Shown here one piece after another: positions 24,585-35,340 of a stretch of DNA of 64,000 nt (positions are counted from its first letter, which is position 1; every line of letters begins with the position of its first letter). A model generated the notes under the pieces. That model was not told the DNA's origin. It searched no databases and was given only the letters and a program-made list of their open reading frames with translations. Both the position numbers and the translations under genes were made by a program. The stretch is from Otis tarda (Eukaryota; Chordata; Aves; Otidiformes; Otididae): positions 162,576,053 through 162,640,052 of the forward strand of contig CM048552.1 in NCBI GenBank assembly GCA_026413225.1, given 5' to 3'.

Positions 24585-25004
24585 ACCGTAGTTGAAATAC
24601 ACATTTTGAAGCTTTGTGGGACATCCCACTGTTACTGATTGGACTGGATGGATACAAGTTCAAATTCCCATAAAGCTTAAAAATAGGTCCTGAAAGAATC
24701 CAGTCATTTTCAGAAAGCTTTCAAATACAGAGGATGCTTGTAATACGCAGCTCATGTGCTGGCCAGAAAGCTCACTCAAAAGCTTCAGTAAAATTCCATC
24801 TCACCAGTTTATTGTCAACAGAAAGAAAGCTAGAGGAAAATCCACCTCTGTTCCAGAAACTTTTTCTGAAGTATTGTTTGCTTTGAAAGCCCAGACTCTC
24901 CAATTTCTTGTTATTCAGCATTATATTTCACTAATTCTTCTTTAGGACAGTATTTTTTTTTTTGTAGTCAAGCCACATAAACCCAGAGTAAACAAACTGG
25001 TATA
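24585..25004. other. no gene recognised
   Basis: Unique-looking AT-rich sequence between the split LTR and an old CR1. Nothing supportable was seen. Confidence 0.5.
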
Positions 25005-25090
25005 TTACAGAATCATGGAATAGTTGAAGGAGGGGACCTCTGAAAGTAATTTAGTCCAACCCTTCTGTTCAAGCAGAGGCACCCATTGGA
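25005..25090 (-). mobile_element. old CR1 3' end fragment, minus strand
   Basis: Reads acagaatcatggaatagttg, then gacctctgaaagtaatttag and tccaacccttctgttcaagc. This is the complement of a CR1 3' UTR and tail of a subfamily different from the other copies (ctctgaa...ttcaagcagaggcacc rather than tttgaa...gcaaggagcagggac). Only about 85 bp remain. The single tail unit and divergence suggest an old insertion. Confidence 0.8.
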
Positions 25091-27680
25091 TTTTAGTTTT
25101 TGGATGAAACGTATGGAAATAAGGAACATTGTTAGACCTGGCTCAAAAATAGTCACCGCCTTCCAGATCTCAGGTTTAGTGCTCTGTATTGATTGTGTTT
25201 TGTTACTTTACATTTAGGTGTCATTAAGATCAGGAGAGGTTCTGAATTGCTCTGAAAGTCTACACTTTGGAGAATAATGGAACAAAATACCAGAAGTTCA
25301 TGAGAAGCAAGAAACAACAAAAGATAATTCCTAGATAAAGATAAGATGTTTGTACTCTTACTGCCAAATGGCAAAGCAGTTGTGAAATTAACAAAAACTG
25401 CTTTTCTTGGGAGGAATTTAATTTACCCATGCAGTCTTAAGAAGGCACTGCTCTCAATGTATACAAAAGATGGTTAGAAGAAATGAGACCAGATCAGAGT
25501 TTACCGTCTTTAGGAGGAATCTGCAATAATAAAGTGTGAAGAAGGTGAGGTGGAGGGATGTTTTGAAAGACATTATGTATGCCTTCTGTGAAAAGCTATG
25601 GCTCGTATCAGTATTAAATGGAAAAGACTTTTTTTAACTTTTGGGACATGTGAGGTAGTCCTAAGCACTCAATTGTTGATAGACATAGTTGGAGTGCTGG
25701 GTGGTGGATGGTTTTCATCTTCTTTAAGGCTCTAGCAGAAAAGGTGGAAGGCCAAATAGCTTGTATTAAATCGAACTGCTAGCATTTTGGAACAAGCTAT
25801 CTCAAGCGATAGTACAGATGACCTGTTTATGCAGTACTAGTTGCCCTCATAATCTGTTCCTCTGGTTTAACTGAGCAATTCCTGTCCTTTGGTAAAGCAG
25901 ATTGACTGCTTATAGTTAATTGTTGCTATATGCTAGTGCTTTAAATGCCAACATTAGTTGTACTTAATTAGATAGATGAAAGTGAAAACGAAATGGGTAG
26001 TTCCTTGTCAGACGAGGAAAAAATACAAAGGCAGCATTAGTCTAGGGGAACTGTGCATGATTATAGACAAAATAAAGTAAATGTTATAACTTATGAAAAA
26101 GGATAAGAGAAATTTAAAGAATAAATCAAATGAGATGTGTTGTTGCTCAGCTGAAAAGGAAGCCATTCTAGTCAATAGGGCCAAACTGTTAAGGAAATAC
26201 ATGATACTTGCTAATATTGAAAAGCAAGCTGAGCTAAAGCAAAGAGCCATTAGAGAAAGGTATTCTAAGAAGACTGAAGTAAGAAGTTAATAATGAGAAG
26301 TCTTCTGGGAACACTAAATAAAGAGGAAAAAAAATGTTGCATAGTACTTTAAGCTGGGCTAATGCAAAGACTTAATTTTTCAAATCACAAGGACAGTTGA
26401 TGCAGAGGGAAAAGCATTTGGAGATAAGGACCTGAATAGTGATAAAGAGTGCTTTTAGAATCTGCAGAATCTGTACATTAAGATTTGAAAAATAACAATG
26501 AACTTTTAAGAGGAGTAAAAAAAAACCTAGTAATGATATTATGTGTCATCAGATCTCCCATCTCCCAAAAAACCTTACAGAGCAGCTAAAACCAAAGGCC
26601 ATTTCTACTGCATTGACTACTTAATTCTAAGCATCATCACTGATACAGTTTTGGCTGTGCCAAATAGGATTCTCTCAAATTTTGTCTGAGCACAAATTGA
26701 AGAAAATAGATGCCAAGGAATGCTCCCAAAAGGCATTTTGGGCAACATTGCTCCATGTTTGGGTCCCTCTGCTCTCTTTAGTTCTCTAGCACTGTCTCGG
26801 CAGGCTTTAAATGCTCAAAATCTCCCACGTATTTTTATATTACACTGCAGATGTTCAGTGTATGTGTCATGTAATCTCAGAGTTAGCTGTAGATGTTTTC
26901 CAGAGATTTTGATCCAATAAAAATTAGGTAAAAAGTAACAACCAAGTCTCCTTGCCAGCAATGCACTGCATAAGGCCTAGAAGAGATCTAGCCAAGTGCT
27001 ATGCTGTGCAGAGGTGGCTGTGCTATGCCACTTGGCCTCAGGGGCAAATAATGGTTCCTTTTTCTGCTTAGTTTACTGATATGTATGTGCCAATGTATAC
27101 TGATCGGCTGGGCACCTGAAAGAACATGTGCTGTGTGCCAGCTCTCTGAAGTGGAAAAAAAAGTGTTCAGCAAGACTTCAGCTTGCTCCTTACTGCAGAA
27201 CAGAGGAATTGTGCTGTCCCTTTCTGATTCTCCTTTCTGGCAGCTGAAAGACATCACTGTGGTTTCTGGCACTGTGCAGGGTAAGCTTTCCTGCCAAACA
27301 TCTTACGTTCTCTCCAGATGTCATTTACTATCAAACCGAAATAATTGGCATTTTTGGTTTTAAAATGTTTATCTTAACCTATAACACTGCAGGTACACAG
27401 TCTGACACATTCAATCAACTGTCATCACAGAGGGCACAATTTTTCCTGAAGGGTCTAGGGCCTTCTGTTACCACTCTAGTACCCATTTAGCAAGAAGCAC
27501 CAAATTGAACTCTCCTCTCCTAAACACTTCACAGACTTCATGGACAGTCTTAGGAGAGTGGACAGAAATCTAGATATAGTTTTCCACACAGGTGCATAGC
27601 CCACACTCTTGGTGAAAGTAGCAGCCTTGTATTTCATTTCAGTTGCCTTTTAGCTCAATAAATCATCACTTATATACAAA
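25091..27680. other. no gene recognised
   Basis: AT-rich sequence with several short open frames of biased composition. No exon, RNA gene or transposon was recognised. Confidence 0.5.
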
Positions 27681-27685
27681 GTGAA
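27681..27685. repeat. target-site duplication gtgaa (left)
   Basis: gtgaa before the LTR; the partner at 28217-28221 is gtcaa, one mismatch. Confidence 0.55.
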
Positions 27686-28216
27686 TGTCATGGTTTAACC
27701 CCAGTAGGCAGCTGAGCCTCACAGAGTTGCTTGCTCACTCTCCTCCAGTAGGATGGAGGAGAGAATCAGAAGGGTAAAAGTGTTAATACACATAAGTTGA
27801 TAAAGACAGTTTAACAGGGAAGGCAAAAGCCACACATGCAAGAAAAGCCAAATAAGGAACTAATTCACTACTTTCCATCAGGCATTTAGCCATCCCCAGG
27901 AAAGCAGGACTTCTTCACATGTAATGATTGCCTGGGAAGATAGATTTCCTCTTCCTCCTTCTTCCCACTCAGCTTTTGTCGGCAAGCATGATGTCATATG
28001 GTATGGGTTATCCCTTTGGTCAGTTGGGGTTGGCTATTCCAGCTGTGTCCACTCACAGCCTACTCCCTGGTAGAGTAGAACGAGAAGCAGAAAAAGCCTT
28101 GACCCAGTGTAAGTACTGTTCCATAGCTAACACTTCAGTGTGGTACCAACACTGTTTTTATCACAAATACAGAACATAGCACTACACCAGCTCCTATCCC
28201 AGCCCAAACCAGTACA
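27686..28216 (-). mobile_element. family-2 solo LTR (531 bp), minus strand
   Basis: On the plus strand it begins tgtcatggtttaaccccagt and ends caaaccagtaca, so the LTR itself reads on the minus strand. The flanking 5-bp duplication gtgaa / gtcaa has one mismatch. The U3 contains a CRE-like tgatgtca (27989-27996) next to tatggtatgggttatccctt, the same order as in the split LTR at 23.5 kb. The TATA box has decayed. No internal retroviral sequence follows. A second LTR of the same family lies 690 bp downstream in the same orientation, but each has its own flanking duplication, so they are separate insertions rather than two ends of one provirus. Confidence 0.9.
27989..27996 (-). promoter_or_regulatory. 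CRE-like motif in LTR U3 (tgatgtca)
   Basis: One base from the consensus TGACGTCA. The same position in other family-2 copies reads ggtgtcac (29.2 kb) and tgatgtcac (55.0 kb). The first CpG-containing form would be expected to decay in this way. Confidence 0.4.
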
Positions 28217-28221
28217 GTCAA
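28217..28221. repeat. target-site duplication gtcaa (right)
   Basis: Partner of gtgaa at 27681-27685, with one mismatch. Confidence 0.5.
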
Positions 28222-28899
28222 TCAGCTATCCCACTAAGCCTGAATGCCTGATAGCTGGGGCACGCTCCTAGGAAATGGGAGGCAGAAATATCATTCTTTT
28301 GAAGTGGTAAAGCAATTTAAATACTGTGTGCAGCATGCTGGTTTCAATATAATACCTTCCAGATTGAACTTCTTGGGGAAACTTAGAAGTAGAGTCAATT
28401 TGTGGAGAACAACAGATCTTGCAAAATAAATATATGTGAAGACTGCAGGCTTGCAGGGAAAAAAAGACTGGATTTGGGGCATCTTTTAGATGCCTGAAGG
28501 TTTAGCTAGTAGCCTGATAATTTAAATCACACTAGAATCATATTATAACCTTACTTAAATTCTGGGTAACGGGCTAAACTAAAAAAAACATTTAGGTACC
28601 TAAGATCCTTTATAAGCATAGACAATAACAGGACAGGCTGAAACAGTATTAAAAGAGAAAGGCAAATATAGCCTTTATTGTTTCACACTGAAGAATGAAA
28701 ATACTATGAAAATTAACCAGATAATATTTGCAGAGCATTTGGTCTAGGCTAAAATTCAGTAATGCAGACTGAACTCCCAGAACTGCAGTCTTATTTGTGG
28801 GTTAAGAGGAATGAACTGACACTGCATTTCCATAGGAAAAAAAAAAAGAATTCATGAGCTATTCATGACAGAACAGGAATTTTCAGTCTATGTCTACTG
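28222..28899. other. no gene recognised
   Basis: Spacer between two solo LTRs. No gag, pol or env similarity was seen, and no host exon. Confidence 0.5.
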
Positions 28900-28905
28900 T
28901 TGTAC

Positions 28906-29344
28906 TGTCATGGTTTAGCCCCACTCAGCAGCTATAATACCACCCAGGCACTCATTCACTCCCTCCCCTCACCAGTGGGATGAGAAGAAGAATCAGGAAA
29001 GAAATGCAGGCAAAACTCATGGGTTGGGATAAAAACAGTTTAACAGAATAGCAGTAGAAGAGAAAACAAAGACAGAAAACGAAAACAATAAAAGAATATA
29101 CTTAAGCACATAATTTACATTTTAATAACACATGGTAAATCCTGATGCTTAGCTCCTTTCCAAGAAGCAAAAACCTGCTCCTCTGTCACATCCCCACTTC
29201 ATGGTGTCACAGGATATGGAATAGCCCTTTGGCCAATTTGAGTAAACTATCCCAGCTGTGTCCTCCAGACACAGGTGCCTCCAACTCCAGTTTCTCTCCC
29301 AGCTCAGGTGAAAATTAACTCTGTCCTAGCCAGAACCAGGCCAG
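28906..29344 (-). mobile_element. family-2 solo LTR (about 439 bp), minus strand
   Basis: The plus strand begins tgtcatggtttagccccact and ends agccagaaccaggccag. Exact tgtac lies on both sides (28901-28905 and 29345-29349). If the LTR is taken to end at the canonical CA (29343), the duplication is 6 bp, ttgtac/gtgtac, with one mismatch. Internal strings ggatatggaatagccctttg and aaactatcccagctgtgtcc are shared with the 54.7 kb copy, showing these two belong to one subfamily distinct from the 27.7 kb copy. The interior is A-rich and shorter than in the other copies. Confidence 0.9.
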
Positions 29345-29349
29345 TGTAC

Positions 29350-32300
29350 TGCTAGAAGTAAGTTATGGAGCCATCACAATGTAATTAACATTTAACTGTA
29401 GCAAAGTTCAAAGCAATTAGTTAACATGGAAGAAAAAGTGTATGGGATGAAGAAATTAGTGGCCTAGCTTTTTGGAGCCATACAATCTAATCATAATGGG
29501 AAATTTAAATGCCAAAGTGGTTTCCTTCTTGGCTTCAGTTCCTTTCTCACATCTGTGTTATTGGTAAATGCTCCATTCTTAATCACAATTTTGCATCTTT
29601 GGTAGAAGTAGTGCTAACAGGAGAGATTAAACATATGTTAGAAAGTTAATACACATAAAAGAAATGTGTAATTTTCTTCTAAGAATTCAGTATTTGAGTT
29701 ACCTAAGTCTTGAATAATAAATAGCATTTCTAGCAGAATTATATTTCTATAGTGTAATAGGAGATGCACCAGAGGACAAAAAATGTCAAAAATTGTTGTC
29801 TTTTAATTCATAAATCTGAGTTAAATAACATTTAAGATTCTACTCATCTAACAGAATACATTATGTGCTCTCTTTGTGCAAAGGTATTTTAAAAACATTT
29901 GCTATAACGTAGAGCATTACTCTAAGATTGCCTCCCACAGGTGGCTAAATAGTCTGTTTCACTGACCGTGATGATTTATCAGCATCTCTTTAGTCAATTG
30001 GGTAAGTTTTATTACCTTTGCACAAAGAGAACATTTCATACTTAAAACCTATAAAATCGTAAATCATCGCTGATCTGATCCATTAGGTATGCCGAAATAG
30101 TTTAATTAAATAAAGGACCTACAGACTGCTATGAATGTACATACATGTGCAATAGCACATTAAGTAATGATAAGGTAAAAAAAGAATGTCACATAGCTTC
30201 TAACAAATATAATTTTATGAAGTTGTTGTGTTTCCTTGAACTTGACCTTTTTCATGTTTTAAGGTATGTGTTTATCTGGTGGCACGGCTATCCACAAATG
30301 TTCCGACAGAGGACTTCAAAAGCACTATCTTTATCATCATACATATTACTAAGCTGAAAGACATATGGCCGCTCAATGGCATCAATTCAGTTGCAGAGTC
30401 AGCATTTCAAGTTCTAATTACATGAGCTATTGAAGAAGTTTTGCTTGCAAGGCTACACAAAATAGAATGATTATTATGGCATGTAAATATAAATAGATGG
30501 GAAAAGTATTTTTTGTGGATGCAGATGAATGGCAGACTACAACATGCGTAACTGCAATGGTGATGATGTTTCTGAAAACAGTAGAACCTAGTGGAGGCAG
30601 AAGATCATGGAGCTCAAAGAGAACTCGCTGTACCTGAAAATATTGTCAGCCATATTTATTGTGTTGCAATAAATATTCTGTTGCAGGAACCCGTTAGCAT
30701 AATTTAATTCACAACTGAACTAAGCAAATCCACATTAAGCTAGGCTTTTGCTGCTGATTGGGAATTGGGTTCTGAGTCAAGAAAGAAACGTAAGGAAAGT
30801 GTTGAAAGTGCTGGCAAAATTTGAAACATTTATTGTGCTCAGTCATTTTGTCAACACTATACCCTCACAATACTGTGATGGTAAACCCAACATAGTTACG
30901 TTAAAATGTAGCTTGGTGAAAGGCTTTATTGCTACAAGAAGAGTAAAAATTAGGAAAAAAAAAAGAATAGCAGTGTTATGTATAAGAGAATTACCCAGCT
31001 TAACTTCATATACTAGAATAAATTGCCGGAGCTGACAAAAAGAAAGCCCCTTTTGTTTCTTTAAGAAAAAATAAAAAAAAAAAACTGGTTGCTTTTCATT
31101 TGGGAAATCTTGATGTTTAGACATGAGCCACAGTGTCCAGCTACATGTTTAAAAACTTATGTTTAAGATCAGGCACTGAGAAACATGTCTTTAAGAGCAG
31201 TGTGCTACATTGCTTCAGCACAAAACGGTCCATGGTGATTATTAAGAGAAGAAGAAAACAGTGACACTCAATGATTGCTATATGGTACTGTACATTAAAA
31301 AGATGGTTTGCAACCTGTTTTTTAAGATTTTTTTTTTCTACGTTGAGGAATGGAAGGTACTACTCTTTGCTATTTTAGCCTGAAATTACTCTTTGCACCA
31401 AACTTGAGTAGGAATAAAGCAATACTTCATTCTACATTTTGTGCACCAAGAGTTTAGAATCAAGCTGTACCTTACATCAGCTTGAAGTTAATTTTTTTTT
31501 TTTGCTTCATCCAACTAGCAAGTAGTCAGAACAATGACAAGCACTTCTTGAGGCTTGTACCTCATCCCTATTTAAAAAAAAAAAATAGTAGTACTTGTCT
31601 TATGTCTTTCACTGAAAAACTCTGGATTTGAAAATTTATATACCCTGGTATGTGCAAAATAAAAGCTCTTTCCTACATATTCTTATAATGAAACCTGAAT
31701 ATTAACTCTGGCAGTTTTCTTGAAAGATTAGTTGCTACCACCTCTTATCTTTCAAAAGTGACACTATCACTTCACTATAAATGTCACTTTGGCATAAGTA
31801 AGTAGATCTATCTCCCATCCTGATTGCAGATAAAAATTATTGATAATAGTCCTGGTAATTGACTGGGCTACAACCAATATGTAATATATTGTGAATACCA
31901 TGTATTATCAAGGTAGCAAAGAGAAGACTCTGCTATCAGTTTATCATGTTTGTGTAGTTCATATTCTGAAATATGTAGAAGAATAGTATGACACAGTTGC
32001 AAGATATAAAAGATATTACTTTAAATGTCTGTATTAGCTGTTGATCAAGACTAGAGATAGTCACCAAACAATTTCTGTAATAATGAGTTTCAGGTCTAAA
32101 ATTTTGATCTGGCTTTTGAGAGACCCTCAAATCCCTAAAATGTCATCACTGAAGAAAAACCTCATCTGGAAATATGATACACAGTAAATACTTTAAGTCC
32201 TGTAAAAGCTGGGGAGGGGCTGTCGGGGAGTATTGATTATTCCTATTAGCTTACTAAAGAGAAGTCAAAGAGCGGGAAGGTTTTAAATGTTTTTGCATTC

Positions 32301-34772
32301 AGAAGAAGAATTACAATTTTATTTGTTTCTGTGCTAGCATCCTGTATGTACACACCACTCACCCCACTCCCAATTATTCTTCTGTCCTGACTGAAAATGC
32401 TATTAAAAATGACATACTCTGCTGGCTAGCTGCATGATTTTGGTGTAAGTTTTCGCCCATTAGATCTTTGAGGTTCAAGTTAATGAGAAATCTCATACTC
32501 ATAAGTAAGTCTAAATATAAAATAAATTCCATTCTCTTGTGTAATATCTTTTCGCATGTCATTATTGGCAATTAGACTGAGTGATAGTCAGGTAAAATAC
32601 TTATTGACATGCTAATCAATACTAGTGCCACAAGAGGATTTATAGGCAGTCAGAAGTGAGAAAGAAATCATTTCAGTGAAATGAGTTTTTCAGTTTGAAG
32701 ATCTTAACCTCAGGACAGAGACTTGGAGGAGTGACTTTAAGCAGATCAAGGAAGGCTTTATCAAAGCCATAACAGACTCTGAACTTCTGCTCCCAGCTAA
32801 GCTTCATGCTGTTTCTGAGAAGAAATTTTCTGGGGTATAAAAATCTATGACTTGGTAATCTGATAAAATCAGAAGAGACTATACTCAGGTTGATGAAAGA
32901 GACAGGAGAAAGGTAAGTAAAAATACTGACAATATAAAATCTCCATGGCACAGCCACGGTCTGGAAAACTAAGTTGTTACTTATTTTGTTTTATCTTTTT
33001 AAAATAAACATGAGATTTAATAGTTTAACATTAATTATAGTAAAAATGTAGATTGTGTTTAATGTATTTCACTGAAATTAAAAGAGTTAATACATGAAAG
33101 GGCAGGTTCTGATAGAGACTAATAACCAAGCAGTTGAGACCTCCGACACTTTATTTGTCCTCACCTGGACAAGAACTGGAGTTTAGTTAGAATAATTCAT
33201 TGAAACAACTTCCAGCTCACTGAATAAGGCTTGAAGAAAGCACTGTAGCTGTGTTTTACAAAGGTTCACTCCTGCAAACACAAGTAATCTTTTGTATTTA
33301 AGAACCTGTGCAGTTTTAACAGGAAAGAAGAGCAAGCAATATTAAGGCAAATTACAGCTCCCTTCCCCTGCTAGCTCTAAGAAGAGACTGTGCTCTTGCT
33401 GTGACACAGTGACAGAAAAACATAGTGCTTTTGTGCACACAGTGTACCTGAATATGATTCTATAAAAATGATAGGATTTTTTTTTCAAAATTACAGCATT
33501 ACTTCTTCAAGGTCTGTTGTCTGAGTTTTTGAGAGGTCAGAATGACTTCAGGTAACATGAAAGAGTAATAAAAAAAAAAAAAAGCATAACACATACAATC
33601 TTATCTCCATGTCAAGTGTACCAGAATTAGTGGAAAACATGTATTATAAATTAAGTAGATACTGTATGAGCCCAACCAGAAAGAAGCACAGAAAATGTTC
33701 AGTTTTAAAATTTACGCTAATATTTCGAGAAATAAAGGGTCCTTATAAAAGTCATGGTGCTGTAGCTAGAAGTAAGCCAGAATAATCACAGCTGCCATAT
33801 TAATTCATACTGAAGTCAATATTTTTAAACTTCCAATTATTAAAGTAAGGTTTTTCAATATTCATTTTGTCTAGCTAGCAACTAACTCACTACTGCTACT
33901 AATAAATCTTGTCATGACAAGAGCCATAGTTTTTACTGGTATCTTTTTTGGATTGTGCTATACACTTCCTCATGTACACACTAAAGGTAAAAGAAATGGT
34001 AAGTCATAAATGAATGAAGAATAAAAAAATTGCTTTATCTCAGACAGTCAGCACCTGTACATGTTATACAAGTTGTTAAGCCGTATGCTGGCTGTCAAGT
34101 GTTGGATCTAGAATTAAGTGAATCCGCTCACGTGTGTTTTAGAAATTGCTTCCAGAGCCTTTCAAATTCATCTGATGTATTCTCTAAACCGTAAATTATG
34201 TCGAGATATGCACAGTGGGTATTTCTGTATAATCTGCAATTCATTGCTTCTTGCTTAACTCTGTCATGTCTGTGGGTGCCTGAACAAGATTTATTTTTTT
34301 CTGGCTGTCGCAGAGTAATTCGTTCAGCACCTCAAGAATGTGTTTAGAATTTGAATGATGTGTTAATGCAAAACTACTAACACTGTGGGTCTGTCATTGA
34401 GAAAGATACTTGTTCGTATAAGGGAGCTTCCGGGTAGATTTTTCTGAAATTTACTTTTTTGGTCCCTCTGAAATTTTTAGTGATTTTAATGCTCTTGAAA
34501 AATAAATATGGAGGAAATTTTGGCTACTTGTGTCTTAAAATTTTATCATCCGAATCTAAGCATGTGCAATCTTTGACTTTCTGTTGAACAGTCTATATGA
34601 GAATCTATTGTACTAAATAGGGATCATATAACTGTTTTCTAGATTTTTAAAAAAATATCCTTAATTCTACTGACTGAAATGCATACACTTTACAGTTAAT
34701 TTAGATTGAAATATAGACATCACCTATTTATGTGTGGTAAAATATCAAGACTTCTGTGCTTTGATATTTTTG
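29350..34772. other. AT-rich sequence, no gene recognised
   Basis: No coding exon or RNA gene recognised. It holds a perfect 18-bp inverted repeat (29869-30030) described separately, many A/T runs, and a segment at about 34080-34460 with unusually many CpG for this background (for example ctcacgtgtg with an E-box, gctgtcgcag, attcgttcag), which could be conserved noncoding DNA but cannot be shown to be so here. Confidence 0.5.
29869..30030. repeat. perfect 18-bp inverted repeat with 126-bp spacer
   Basis: Arms are tctctttgtgcaaaggta (29869-29886) and tacctttgcacaaagaga (30013-30030), exact reverse complements. The match weakens on both sides. The span of 162 bp could be a small nonautonomous DNA transposon (MITE) or a foldback structure. 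The termini do not match hAT (CAGNG) or mariner ends that I know, and no clear flanking duplication is visible. Confidence 0.75.
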
Positions 34773-35340
34773 TCAAAACGGAGGCCCAGGGAGGAGCAGG
34801 GATCCACCTGCAGCCTGTGGAGGACCCCACGTTGGGGCAGGCGGATGCCTGAAGGAGGCTGTGGCTGGTGGAGGGCCCACGCTGGGTCAGCCTTTCCAGA
34901 GGGACTGCACCCCGTGGAAGCAATGACCCACACTGGAGCAGTTCACAAAGGACTGTAGCCTGTGGGAGGGACCCCATGCTGGAGCAGAGGAGGAATGTGA
35001 GGAGTTCTTCCCCTGAGGAGGAAGGAGCAGCATAAAGCGATGTGTGATGAACTGACCACAACCCCCATTCCCTGTTGCCCCTGTGCCTCTCAACGGGTGA
35101 AGGAGGTAGAGATAATGTTAAGCCTGGGAAGAGGGAGGGGTGGAGGGAAGTTGTTTTTGTTCTCTTCCTCATTATCCTTATTTGGTTTTAATAACAAACA
35201 AATAGTTTCCCCCAGGTCGAGTCTGTTCTTATCTCAAACCTTGAGCTGTTTTTCTTATATTATCTCCCCCTATTCTTTTGGACGGTGGAGGAAGTGAGAG
35301 AGAGACTGCGTAGTCTGGTCCTGAGCAGGGCTAATCTGCA
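34773..35340 (+). mobile_element. family-1 LTR, 5'-truncated, plus strand
   Basis: Matches the 3' half of the complete family-1 LTR. It has the degenerate ctgcagcctgtggagga repeats (about 34800-34980), gaggagttcttcccctgagg, gtgatgaactgaccacaacc, gtttcccccaggtcgagtct, and the terminal actgcgtagtctggtcc. The U3 start and TATA-like box are missing, cut at about 34773. The polyadenylation signal has decayed to aataac. The right end is diverged and probably lies at ctgca (35336-35340). An open frame on the complementary strand (34720-35172) mirrors the antisense frames of the other copies and is not a gene. Confidence 0.87.

Noticed and set aside
27681..29349. A complete small provirus bounded by two LTRs
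   Set aside because: Each LTR has its own target duplication and the spacer shows no retroviral gene remnant.
34720..35172. 150-codon minus-strand open frame
   Set aside because: Antisense to the family-1 LTR at 34.8-35.3 kb, extended by chance into the flank.
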